Positions 52,708 to 64,000 of a DNA stretch of 64,000 nt are shown one piece after another. The translations under genes and the position numbers were made by a program. Origin of the DNA: Paraplanobispora takensis (lineage in GTDB: Bacteria > Actinomycetota > Actinomycetes > Streptosporangiales > Streptosporangiaceae). The notes under the pieces were generated by a model. The model ran no database searches. It saw only the letters and a list, made by a program, of their open reading frames with translations, and was not told the DNA's origin. Position 1 is the first letter of the stretch. Each line of letters starts with the position of its first letter. The stretch is taken from contig NZ_BOOK01000005.1 of NCBI RefSeq assembly GCF_016863195.1, positions 186,001-250,000 on the forward strand. Direction: 5' to 3'.

Positions 52708-54069
52708 TCAGGCGTTCTCCGCCTTCTTCTCCTCCTCCTTGGGCGCGGGGGCCGGGCAGGAGTAGTCCCAGGTGACCGTCTTGGCGTCCGAACCCGGGTG
52801 GACGACGCTCACGGTGAACGCGCCCTTGGACTTGACGAACAGCTCGCTCACCGAGAACGTGCCGCCACCGGGGCCGACGCGCTTGATGACCGTGGTGGGG
52901 GCCTCGCCCGCGAGGGCGTAGCGGTACACCAGCTTGGTCTCGCCGGAGACCTTGATGGTGCCGGTCACCTTGGCCGAGGGCTTGCCGACGACGCCGCCGC
53001 AGGTGCTGTTGTCCTGCTCGACGTTGAGGGAGACCTCAGCGGTCACGGGGGCCTTGCAGAACACCTTGCCCCAGACGGTGCCGGTGGTCGGCCCGTTGTA
53101 GATCTCCAGGGCGCGGGAGGCCTTGCCGGTCTCCGTGGCCTGCCAGGAGTCGGTCACGGTGGTGGAACCCTTGACGTGGACGGTCTCCCAGGAGCCGGCC
53201 ACGCCGTTGCGGATCCAGCGGTACTTCACGTGGTCACGACCGTGCGAGAGGCTGATCGTGCCGCTGAAGGTGCGGGTGACCGGGCAGCTGCCCACGTAGG
53301 TGTCGGGCTCGCCGACCGAGGCGCTCACCTTCGGCGACCAGTCCTTGCACCAGATCTTGAAGCCGACCTTGTCGGACGCGGTGCGGACCGGGTCCACGAT
53401 CTCCAGGACCGCCCAGCCGCGCAGGCTCCTGTCCGGTCGGATCACGTGGACGACCTTGCGGGAGTCGTACACCTTGACCGCGTCGCGCTCGACGACGTGA
53501 CCGTTGACGACCCAGCGGTAGTGCACCCAGCGCGGGCTGGAGGCGGTGATGCGGCCGATCAGGGCGGCCTCACACTTGCCCTCGTCCACCCACGCCTGCG
53601 CGCCGATCACCGGGCGGACGACGTGCTTGCCGCCGTCGTCGCCACAGGAGACCTTGAAGTAGCCCTTCTTGGAGGTCACCGGGCGCGGCGACAGGACCTG
53701 CAGGGCCTGCCAGCCCTTGACGTCACTCTTGAAGGTGCTCGACTCCTTCACCGTGACGCTCTTGACGCCCTTGCCCACGACGAAGGTCTTGACCTTGCTC
53801 TTGGACCCGTCCCCGTGCAGCCAGCGGTAGGCGACCGTGGTCTTGGACTTGACGGCCTTCACCTTGATGCTCGCGGAGAAGGTGACCCGTACCGGGCACT
53901 CCCCCTTGTGCTTGGCGGGCGAGGCCTTGGGGGTGCCCGCCGAGACGGCGGGCTTGGGGGATCCGCTGGCCGCGGCTGCGGGCGAGGCCAGCAGACCCGT
54001 CGCCATGGTCGCCAGCATGGCCGCGCCGGCTCCCATCGCAGCTAATCTGCGTGCTAATCCGGACTTCAT
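52708..54069 (-). CDS. Secreted protein with four Cys-bracketed repeats, unknown function
   Basis: The 453-residue protein has a Sec signal peptide (MKSGLARRLAAMGAGAAMLA, hydrophobic core, ASPAAAA cleavage region) and then four repeats of 75-85 residues. Each opens and closes with Cys (CPVRVTFSASIK to FKVSC; CEAALIGRITA to FKIWC; CPVTRTFSGTIS to GKVFC; CGGVVGKPSAKVTGTIK to WDYSC). Each has a central YRW or YRY followed by a basic/Val-rich strand. This suggests four disulfide-closed beta-sandwich (Ig-like) modules. The C-terminus is Pro/Glu/Lys-rich. I know no named family. ATG 54069 was chosen for the signal peptide; the frame extends to 54153. Confidence 0.75.
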   Translation of the reverse strand: MKSGLARRLAAMGAGAAMLATMATGLLASPAAAASGSPKPAVSAGTPKASPAKHKGECPVRVTFSASIKVKAVKSKTTVAYRWLHGDGSKSKVKTFVVGKGVKSVTVKESSTFKSDVKGWQALQVLSPRPVTSKKGYFKVSCGDDGGKHVVRPVIGAQAWVDEGKCEAALIGRITASSPRWVHYRWVVNGHVVERDAVKVYDSRKVVHVIRPDRSLRGWAVLEIVDPVRTASDKVGFKIWCKDWSPKVSASVGEPDTYVGSCPVTRTFSGTISLSHGRDHVKYRWIRNGVAGSWETVHVKGSTTVTDSWQATETGKASRALEIYNGPTTGTVWGKVFCKAPVTAEVSLNVEQDNSTCGGVVGKPSAKVTGTIKVSGETKLVYRYALAGEAPTTVIKRVGPGGGTFSVSELFVKSKGAFTVSVVHPGSDAKTVTWDYSCPAPAPKEEEKKAENA

Positions 54070-54241
54070 GAGGGGGTGTGCTCCGTTTCGTTGGGAAGCG
54101 ATAAGCGCTCCGGAGACGGTTGCCGCCCCGACAACAGCTGTGCCGGGCCCCACGGCAAAGCCTCACTAAAGCGTCTTTACCTAATCACAAAACGGAAGGA
54201 TCTCTCAATACTCCCTTGAGGGGGGCTTTGTCCAGATCCAG

Positions 54242-55201
54242 TTACACCCGGGCCACGGACCACGCGATCCCGTCGAGGATGTCGCGTTCGCTGACGACGA
54301 CGTCGGCGAAGCCGTACCTGTCGAGGATCCGGTCCAGGATGAGCGCCCCGGCCCCGATGACGTCGACCCGCCCGGGATGCATGACGGGGATCGCCGCCCT
54401 TTCCGCCTGGGCCGTCTCCAGCAGACGGCGGGAAACGGCGTGCACCTCGTTTACCGGAATTCGCGAGTGATGAATTTTATGCGGATCATATTCGTCCAGC
54501 TCAAGTGCTATTCCGGCGACCGTCGTCACCGATCCCGCGAGCCCGACCAGGGTCAGCGCCCGCTCCACCGGAACCTCCTGCGCGACCCGGTCGAGCGCGT
54601 CGTCGATGTCGGCGGTCATCGCCTCGACGGCCCCGGCGGACGGCGGGTCGCCCGCCCCGCGCAGGTGCCGCTCGGTCAGCCGGACGCAGCCGATGTCCAC
54701 CGAGATCGCCGCGTCCACGTGGGTGGAGCCGACCACGAACTCGGTGGAGCCGCCGCCGATGTCCACCACGAGGTACGGCGGGCGGGTGCCGTCGGGGGTG
54801 GGCAGGCCCGTCTCCGGCGACAGGCGCACCAGGCCGCGCGTGGCCCCGGTGAACGACAGCTCGGCCTCCTCGGCGCCGGTGACCACCTCGGGCCCGACGC
54901 CGAAGATCTCCCGGACGCCGTCGACGAAGTCCTGGCGGTTGGCGGCGTCCCTGGTGGCGCTGGTGGCCACCACGCGGACCGCGGAGGCCCCGTGCCGGTC
55001 GATCAGCTTGGCGTACTCGCGCATCGCGGTGAAGGTGCGCTCCAGGGCCTCGGGGGCCAGCCTGCCGGTCTCGTCCACCCCCTGGCCGAGCCGGACGATC
55101 TCCATGCGCCGTTCGACGTCGTGCAGGGAGTCGTGCGAGATGTCCGCCACCAGCAGGCGGACGGAGTTGGTCCCGCAGTCGATCGCGGCGACGCGCTTCA
55201 C
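54242..55201 (-). CDS. ppx: Exopolyphosphatase / (p)ppGpp phosphohydrolase family (Ppx/GppA)
   Basis: Ppx/GppA enzymes release phosphate from polyphosphate or from pppGpp. The 319-residue protein has the ASKHA fold: VAAIDCGTNSVRLLVADI (phosphate-1), VVDIGGGSTEFVVGS (phosphate-2) and LAGSVTTVAGIA, with VVATSATRDAANRQDF and GAGALILDRIL. It is the short actinobacterial type without the HD domain of E. coli Ppx. The GTG start (55201) overlaps the stop of the DUF501 gene (GTGA). The order DivIC-DUF501-Ppx is conserved in actinobacteria, which supports the assignment. Confidence 0.93.
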   Translation of the reverse strand: MKRVAAIDCGTNSVRLLVADISHDSLHDVERRMEIVRLGQGVDETGRLAPEALERTFTAMREYAKLIDRHGASAVRVVATSATRDAANRQDFVDGVREIFGVGPEVVTGAEEAELSFTGATRGLVRLSPETGLPTPDGTRPPYLVVDIGGGSTEFVVGSTHVDAAISVDIGCVRLTERHLRGAGDPPSAGAVEAMTADIDDALDRVAQEVPVERALTLVGLAGSVTTVAGIALELDEYDPHKIHHSRIPVNEVHAVSRRLLETAQAERAAIPVMHPGRVDVIGAGALILDRILDRYGFADVVVSERDILDGIAWSVARV

Positions 55202-55773
55202 CGGTCGTCCTCCTCTGAGGTGGTCGTGTCGTTCGCTCCGGCCCCGGCTGCGACCCCGGAGGGGTCGTCCACCAGGCAGCACGGGCCGTCGGCCCACCAC
55301 TCGCCGAGCAGGTCGAGCGCCTCACGGCCGAAGGGGTTGACACCGGGCACCGCGAGCTCGTGCCCGACCAGGGCGTGCAGGCACTTGACCCGCTCCGGCA
55401 TGCCCCCCGCGCTCTGCATGCCCCGGGGCAGCGGCTCCAGGCCGTCCTCGGCCGCCGCCTTGTCGCGGCGCGCGACGTAGTCCTCGTGCGCGGCCCGATA
55501 GGCCGCGGCCAGCTCGGGGTCGGCGTCGAGCCCGGCGCGCATCTCCCGCATCAGTCCCGAGGTCTCCAGGGTGCCGATGGCGGAGTTGGCCTTGGGGCAG
55601 GTCAGGTAGAACAGCGTGGGGAACGGCGTGCCGTCGGGCAGCCGCGGCGCGGTCTCCACCACGTCGGGCAGCCCGCACGGGCAGCGGTGCGCCACCGCCC
55701 GCAGTCCTCGGGGCGTGCGGCCGAGCTGCAGCTCCACCGCCGCCACGTCGCGGTCATCCACCATCTGCGGCAT
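55198..55773 (-). CDS. DUF501 domain protein
   Basis: The 191-residue protein has VELQLGRTPRGLRAVAHRCPCGLPDVVETAPRL, FPTLFYLTCPKANSAIGTLE, GMPERVKCLHALVGHELAVPG and NPFG, the DUF501 signature with a Cys-x-Cys and other conserved cysteines. The function is unknown, but gene order next to enolase, the FtsB/DivIC-like gene and Ppx is widely kept. It starts at ATG 55773 and its end overlaps ppx by 4 bases. The last 20 residues are a variable Ala/Thr/Glu tail. Confidence 0.92.
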   Translation of the reverse strand: MPQMVDDRDVAAVELQLGRTPRGLRAVAHRCPCGLPDVVETAPRLPDGTPFPTLFYLTCPKANSAIGTLETSGLMREMRAGLDADPELAAAYRAAHEDYVARRDKAAAEDGLEPLPRGMQSAGGMPERVKCLHALVGHELAVPGVNPFGREALDLLGEWWADGPCCLVDDPSGVAAGAGANDTTTSEEDDR

Positions 55774-55817
55774 CCTCCGGCACCTCTTCGCGAAAACGGC
55801 GTCCAGGCTATCGGTCG

Positions 55818-56222
55818 TCAGCCTCCGCCCGCTTTCCTGCCCTTCCCGGTGTCGGCGGCCTCAACCGACTCCCAGAGCGTCTGGTACCAGGGCGGCTTGA
55901 CGGCGACCGGCTTCTGCGGGGCCGCGTCCTCGCCCTGGGCGGGGGTGTCGTCCATGACGACGTAGCACTTCTGGCCGGGCTCGCAGTAGAACAGCCGCTC
56001 CCTGGCCTGCCGCTTGATGTAGGCGGGGTCCTGCAGCTGCCCGCGCCGCTCGTCCAGCTCCTTGATCTTCGCCAGGAGCTCGGCGCGCTGCTCGGTGAGC
56101 TCGGTGATGCTGCGGCGCTGCGCGATGTACTCCCTGACGGGGTAGGCCAGGCTCATCGCGATGGCGCACACCACGACCGCCAGCACCGCCGCCCGACCCG
56201 TCAACTGCGGCCGTCTGCCCAC
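55818..56222 (-). CDS. Septum formation initiator (FtsB/DivIC-like)
   Basis: This bitopic cell-division protein links FtsL and FtsQ in the divisome. The 134-residue protein has a short cytoplasmic N-terminus, one membrane segment (about residues 9-28), a coiled coil (YIAQRRSITELTEQRAELLAKIKELDERRGQL) and the family motif DPAYIKRQARERLFYCEPGQ. The GTG start (56222) is followed by the enolase terminator upstream, so the gene has its own promoter. Its C-terminus is Pro/Lys-rich and variable. Confidence 0.9.
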   Translation of the reverse strand: MGRRPQLTGRAAVLAVVVCAIAMSLAYPVREYIAQRRSITELTEQRAELLAKIKELDERRGQLQDPAYIKRQARERLFYCEPGQKCYVVMDDTPAQGEDAAPQKPVAVKPPWYQTLWESVEAADTGKGRKAGGG

Positions 56223-56262
56223 ACACCCTCCCGCTCTCGCGTTCCGCCCTGCGGCGCTCCCG

Positions 56263-56308
56263 CCGTACGGCCGGCGCCCGCGGGTGAGCGCGGGCGCGGG
56301 CCGTACGG
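56263..56308 (-). terminator. Strong hairpin after enolase
   Basis: CCGTACGGCC-G-GCGCCCGC (56263-56281) pairs with GCGGGCGC-G-GGCCGTACGG (56290-56308), 18 pairs with one G-G mismatch and an 8-base loop. It lies 9 bases after the enolase stop. Confidence 0.85.
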
Positions 56309-56316
56309 TGCGAAAA

Positions 56317-57603
<1,287 letters not shown>

Positions 57604-57660
57604 CTAAAGTCGCAGGACAGTTTGCCGCAAAAGCCTATCGAGACCTACTTCTCAGTACGG

Positions 57661-58629
57661 CTACCGCCCGGGTCCGGCGTTTCCCGGCGCGGCGTCCGGG
57701 GCGTGGGCGCGGATCCGGTCGCGGTAGGCGCGGGCGGCGGCGCGCAGCTCGGCCTCGGGGTCGAGCCCCTCGGCGTGCGCCTGCCGTACCAGCTCGAACA
57801 GACGGCCGCCCAGGCCCTCGGCCGGGGGCTCGACGGGGACGCCAACCCGCTCGGCGCGGCGCAGCAGCTGGGCGGCCAGGGAGAGCGCGGGCTGGCCCAT
57901 CGGCACGCCGTCCACGACGGAGCCCGCGTCGCCGCCGTTCTTGGCCGCGCGCTCGGCGGCCTTGATGGTCTCCCAGTTGTCGCTGACCTCTTCGGCGCCG
58001 CTGACCGCGACGGCCGCGAACACGTGCGGGTGGCGGCGGACCAGCTTGTCCACGATGCCCCCGGCCACGTCGTCGACGTCGAAGCCGCCCTCGGCGCGGT
58101 CCTGGGCGACGCGGGCGTGGAAGACCACCTGCAGCAGCAGGTCGCCCAGCTCCTCGCGCAGCGCGCCGTGGTCGCCCTCCTCGATGCTCTCCAGCACCTC
58201 GTAGGCCTCTTCGATGAGGTACGGCGCCAGCGACTCGTGCGTCTGCTCGCCGTCCCACGGGCACGAGGTGCGCAGGCGGTCCATCACCGCCACGAGGTCG
58301 AGCAGCCGCGCCCCCGGCAGGTCGTAGGAGCCGGGCACGATCTCGATCACCGGCGGGTCCTCCAGGGACACCGCGGCGTGGCCGATCGCGCGCATCAGCG
58401 CCTCGTCGGCCTCCAGCCACACCACCGTCCCGGCCTGGGCCTGGCGGACCAGGGAGGCCGGGTCCGGCTGCACGACCTCGACGTCGACACCGGCCTCGGC
58501 CAGGTAGGGCAGGTGCGGGTGGTCCGCCGAGGCGGTGCGCACCGGGCCCTCCGACAGGGCCTGCCAGGCGCGGTGGCTGAGCAGGCCCGGGGCGACCCTG
58601 GGCGAGGTGGTGACGACGATCAGCGGCAT
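57661..58629 (-). CDS. mazG: Nucleoside triphosphate pyrophosphohydrolase MazG
   Basis: MazG hydrolyses (d)NTPs to monophosphates and pyrophosphate. The 322-residue protein has an N-terminal part of about 100 residues with a methylase-like motif (MPLIVVTTSPRVAPGLLSHRAW), then the MazG core: LRTSCPWDGEQTHESLAPYLIEEAYEVLESIE, LREELGDLLLQVVFHARVAQ and EVSDNWETIKAAERAAK. The metal-binding EExxE/ExxD residues are present. Only one MazG domain is seen, with a helical C-terminal extension. It overlaps no neighbour but is 8 bp after the SurA-like gene. Confidence 0.92.
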   Translation of the reverse strand: MPLIVVTTSPRVAPGLLSHRAWQALSEGPVRTASADHPHLPYLAEAGVDVEVVQPDPASLVRQAQAGTVVWLEADEALMRAIGHAAVSLEDPPVIEIVPGSYDLPGARLLDLVAVMDRLRTSCPWDGEQTHESLAPYLIEEAYEVLESIEEGDHGALREELGDLLLQVVFHARVAQDRAEGGFDVDDVAGGIVDKLVRRHPHVFAAVAVSGAEEVSDNWETIKAAERAAKNGGDAGSVVDGVPMGQPALSLAAQLLRRAERVGVPVEPPAEGLGGRLFELVRQAHAEGLDPEAELRAAARAYRDRIRAHAPDAAPGNAGPGR

Positions 58630-58636
58630 GCCGGGG

Positions 58637-59269
58637 TCACTGGGCGCCGGCGGGACCGGACAGGGCGCCGAAGCGATTGTTCTCGATGAAGAAGTCGGAG
58701 CCGTCCTGGGCCTGCGGCTGCGGGTTGTTCTCGCCGTAGCGCGGGTTGCGGGTGACCGGGACGGCCTTGGCCTCCTCGCTCAGCTTCTGCGCCGCCGCCT
58801 GCTGGGAGGCCTCGTCCTGGCCGGCGCCCAGCTTGGCCATCAGCTTCTGCTCGACCAGGGAGGCGCGCACCAGCCTGTCCAGGTCGGAGGGGGGCACGCC
58901 GATGGAGACGGCGAGCTGCTCGCGGGTGCTGCCCTGGCGCTGCTGCAGGACCTGGGCGAGGAACGACTCGACCTCCGCCTGGGTCACCGTGACGCCGTTT
59001 CGGGCACCGAGCTGGTCGAACTGGCTGATGACGATCAGGTTCGCCAGGATCGCCTGCGGGATCGACCCCCGGATCTGCAGCTGCTGGCGGGAGACGCCCG
59101 CCGTGGTGATGGCCTTCTCGTACTCCTTGACGTCGGCGTTCAGCTCGCTGGTGCTGATCCGCTGGTCACCGACGATGGCGGCGGCACCGGCCTGCGACGG
59201 CGAGCAGGCGGTCAGCGCGGCACCGGCGGCCACGACCGCCAGGATGACGCGCACTCGAGTCGACTTCAC
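58637..59269 (-). CDS. SurA N-terminal domain lipoprotein (foldase-like)
   Basis: The 210-residue protein has a lipoprotein signal peptide (MKSTRVRVILAVVAAGAALT then ACSPS, Cys near residue 22) followed by a SurA-like N-terminal domain (AAIVGDQRISTSELNADVKEYEKA, GSIPQAILANLIVISQFDQLG). The peptidyl-prolyl isomerase domain is lacking. It probably acts as an outer-face chaperone. GTG 59269 was chosen because AAGGGA lies 6 bases upstream; GTG 59284 is five codons earlier. The order mfd-SurA-like-mazG-eno is conserved in actinobacteria. Confidence 0.87.
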   Translation of the reverse strand: MKSTRVRVILAVVAAGAALTACSPSQAGAAAIVGDQRISTSELNADVKEYEKAITTAGVSRQQLQIRGSIPQAILANLIVISQFDQLGARNGVTVTQAEVESFLAQVLQQRQGSTREQLAVSIGVPPSDLDRLVRASLVEQKLMAKLGAGQDEASQQAAAQKLSEEAKAVPVTRNPRYGENNPQPQAQDGSDFFIENNRFGALSGPAGAQ

Positions 59270-59297
59270 ATGCGATCCCTTCACGACAAACGCCGTA

Positions 59298-62867
<3,570 letters not shown>

Positions 62868-63007
62868 CAGAATTCGCCCACAGCCCCACGACGGCAACAC
62901 GACAGGCCCCCGGCCGGCACAGGACGGGGGTCACCGGTCCAGGGTACTTCGCCCGCGCCGCCGATCCGCAGGAACCGAGCCACCTGAGAGATTTGTAACG
63001 GATCGAC

Positions 63008-63013
63008 TACTGT
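63008..63013 (+). promoter_or_regulatory. -10 box TACTGT of a leaderless-type promoter
   Basis: TACTGT ends 7 bases before ATG 63021, and there is no Shine-Dalgarno site. This is the same layout as before the genes at 30836, 37920 and 40038. Confidence 0.35.
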
Positions 63014-63020
63014 TGGTGAT

Positions 63021-63740
63021 ATGACTGACGTGCAGTCGACTGCGACACGAAGCGACCTGTTCACCCGGCGGATCCGGGAGCACCGGACCGACAGGCCGGG
63101 CCGCCGGCTCGACGTCCTGATCGCCGGGTGCGGCCTGCCCGACCCCCTCGACCTCGACCGGGCGCGGGTCCGCGTCGTCGGGATCGACGAGGACATCCCG
63201 GCCGTGCGGTCCGCCATGGCCTCCCGCACGGACCTCGACTCGTGGGCGCTGGGCGACCTGCGGACGGTGCCCGTGCCGCCGCGGGCCTTCGACATCGTGT
63301 ACGTGCCGTTCCTGCTGGAGCGCATCCGGCATCCCGAGCTCGTGCTCGACCGGCTGCTGGCCGGGCTGCGGCCGGGCGGCCTGGCCATGCTGCGGATACG
63401 CGACCGGGCCTCGGCGTACGGCATGTGCGTCCGGATGACCCCCTCCCCGCTGCGCCGGCTGCTGTGGCGCAGGCTCGTCCCCGCGGGCACGGTCGGCCCG
63501 CTGCCCGCGGTGTACGGCGAGGCCACCTCGCGGGAGGGCGTCCACTCCTTCTGCCTGGCCCGGGGGCTGATCGTCACCGACGAGGTGCTGGAGTCGAGCG
63601 GCCCGGCGGCGAGCGGGCCGCTGGGGCGGGTGGCGTGCTCGGCGGTGCAGACCGCCTCCGCCGGCCGCTTCCCGGCCTCCCACGACACGATCGGCATGAT
63701 CGTCCGCAAGCCGCACAACCATTTCGCGCGGCTGATCTGA
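63021..63740 (+). CDS. SAM-dependent methyltransferase-like protein
   Basis: The 239-residue protein has a Rossmann methyltransferase core: DVLIAGCGLPDPLDL (motif I), VVGIDEDIPAVRSAM (motif II), LRTVPVPPRAFDIVYVPFLLERI (motif IV) and LLAGLRPGGLAMLRIRD (post-II loop). The C-terminal region (HSFCLARGLIVTDEVLESSG) is less typical. The target is unknown. Motif I has GCG in place of the usual GxGxG, which is tolerated in many class I enzymes. It lies upstream of sulfate adenylyltransferase, 78 bp away, but the function does not connect in an obvious way. Confidence 0.75.
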   Translation: MTDVQSTATRSDLFTRRIREHRTDRPGRRLDVLIAGCGLPDPLDLDRARVRVVGIDEDIPAVRSAMASRTDLDSWALGDLRTVPVPPRAFDIVYVPFLLERIRHPELVLDRLLAGLRPGGLAMLRIRDRASAYGMCVRMTPSPLRRLLWRRLVPAGTVGPLPAVYGEATSREGVHSFCLARGLIVTDEVLESSGPAASGPLGRVACSAVQTASAGRFPASHDTIGMIVRKPHNHFARLI

Positions 63741-63818
63741 CGAGGCAGGTTTGATGTGGGACAACTTGAATGGCTACAGTGGTGATATCCGACTAATTCG
63801 ATCGGAATTGTGGAGCAG

Positions 63819-64000
63819 ATGACGGCGCCCTTCGAGTGGACCCCCGACGCCCGTGAACTCGCCGACCTGGAGCTGCTGCTCTCCGGCGCCTACCGGCCGC
63901 TGACCGGCTTCATGAGCGCGGACGACGCGCACGCGGTCGAGGAGCACGGCAGCATGGGCGACGGCACGCCCTGGCCCGCGCCCGTCACGCTCGCGCTTCC
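63819..64000 (+). CDS. sat: Sulfate adenylyltransferase, N-terminal part (cut by window end)
   Basis: About 60 residues are visible, from ATG 63819. They contain FEWTPDARELADLELLLSGA and YRPLTGFMSADDAHAV, matching the PUA-like N-terminal domain of ATP sulfurylases of the Sat family (LxLLxxGxxxPLxGFM). The enzyme makes adenosine phosphosulfate from ATP and sulfate. Relatives in actinomycetes are often fused to APS kinase, but the rest of the gene lies outside the window. An alternative start is the GTG three codons upstream (63810). A short inverted TCCGA/TCGGA lies at 63788-63806. Confidence 0.85.
   Translation, partial: MTAPFEWTPDARELADLELLLSGAYRPLTGFMSADDAHAVEEHGSMGDGTPWPAPVTLAL

Overview
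This is a GC-rich window from an actinomycete chromosome, most likely of the Streptosporangiales/Streptomycetales type (inference). Support comes from the mycothiol enzyme Mca, an F420-type PPOX oxidoreductase, GTP-dependent PEP carboxykinase, frequent GTG starts, overlapping ATGA/GTGA gene junctions, and several genes that appear to lack Shine-Dalgarno sites behind a TAnnnT -10 box. I see no phage, insertion sequence or CRISPR array. Most of the window is ordinary core genome, with a few accessory islands.

Layout. 1-1.4 kb: a DUF692 enzyme (cut by the window edge) downstream of a TIGR04222-type membrane protein with a Gly/Cys tail. 1.6-10.6 kb: PEP carboxykinase with a cluster of HutC/DasR-like operator sequences upstream, an NlpC/P60 protein, greA, a DUF4307 protein, mca, and a hydrolase. 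10.6-18.4 kb: a complete FxSxx-COOH peptide-modification operon, transcribed leftward in the order fxsA-fxsB-fxsC-fxsT. The 57-residue precursor fxsA ends in Phe-Asn-Ser-Ser-Ile. 18.9-26.6 kb: a YyaL-type thioredoxin-domain protein, a class A penicillin-binding protein, a divergent Lrp regulator/hppD pair and an M1 peptidase lipoprotein. 26.9-34.9 kb: threonine deaminase, a FIST-ROK gene pair, an AAA+/VWA pair (MoxR/chelatase type) and a GNAT enzyme.

34.9-38.3 kb: an accessory island with two paralogous DUF6292-like proteins, two paralogous small membrane proteins with a C-terminal CxxC, a GntR/UTRA regulator and other small membrane proteins. 38.3-46.9 kb: the transsulfuration enzymes (cystathionine gamma-synthase/lyase and cystathionine beta-synthase), an orphan NarL-type histidine kinase, an SGNH hydrolase, a beta-propeller lipoprotein and a thiolase. 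47-51.7 kb: a Bax-inhibitor-1 protein, glutaredoxin, an unusual tRNA gene, an ACT-domain/peptide-deformylase-like pair, and NDH-2 behind two Rex-type operators. 51.7-64 kb: uracil-DNA glycosylase, a secreted four-repeat protein of unknown function, then the conserved block Ppx/GppA-DUF501-DivIC-enolase-MazG-SurA-like-Mfd, a methyltransferase-like gene, and the start of sulfate adenylyltransferase.

The observations most worth following up are: the FxS operon, whose precursor gene is easily missed; the TIGR04222 Cys-rich tail next to a DUF692 enzyme; the type I tRNA with an apparent UAA anticodon; the perfect Rex palindrome before NDH-2; the deformylase homologue whose HExxH glutamate is replaced by Gln; and the four-repeat secreted protein. 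All calls were made by reading the sequence. No database search was run.
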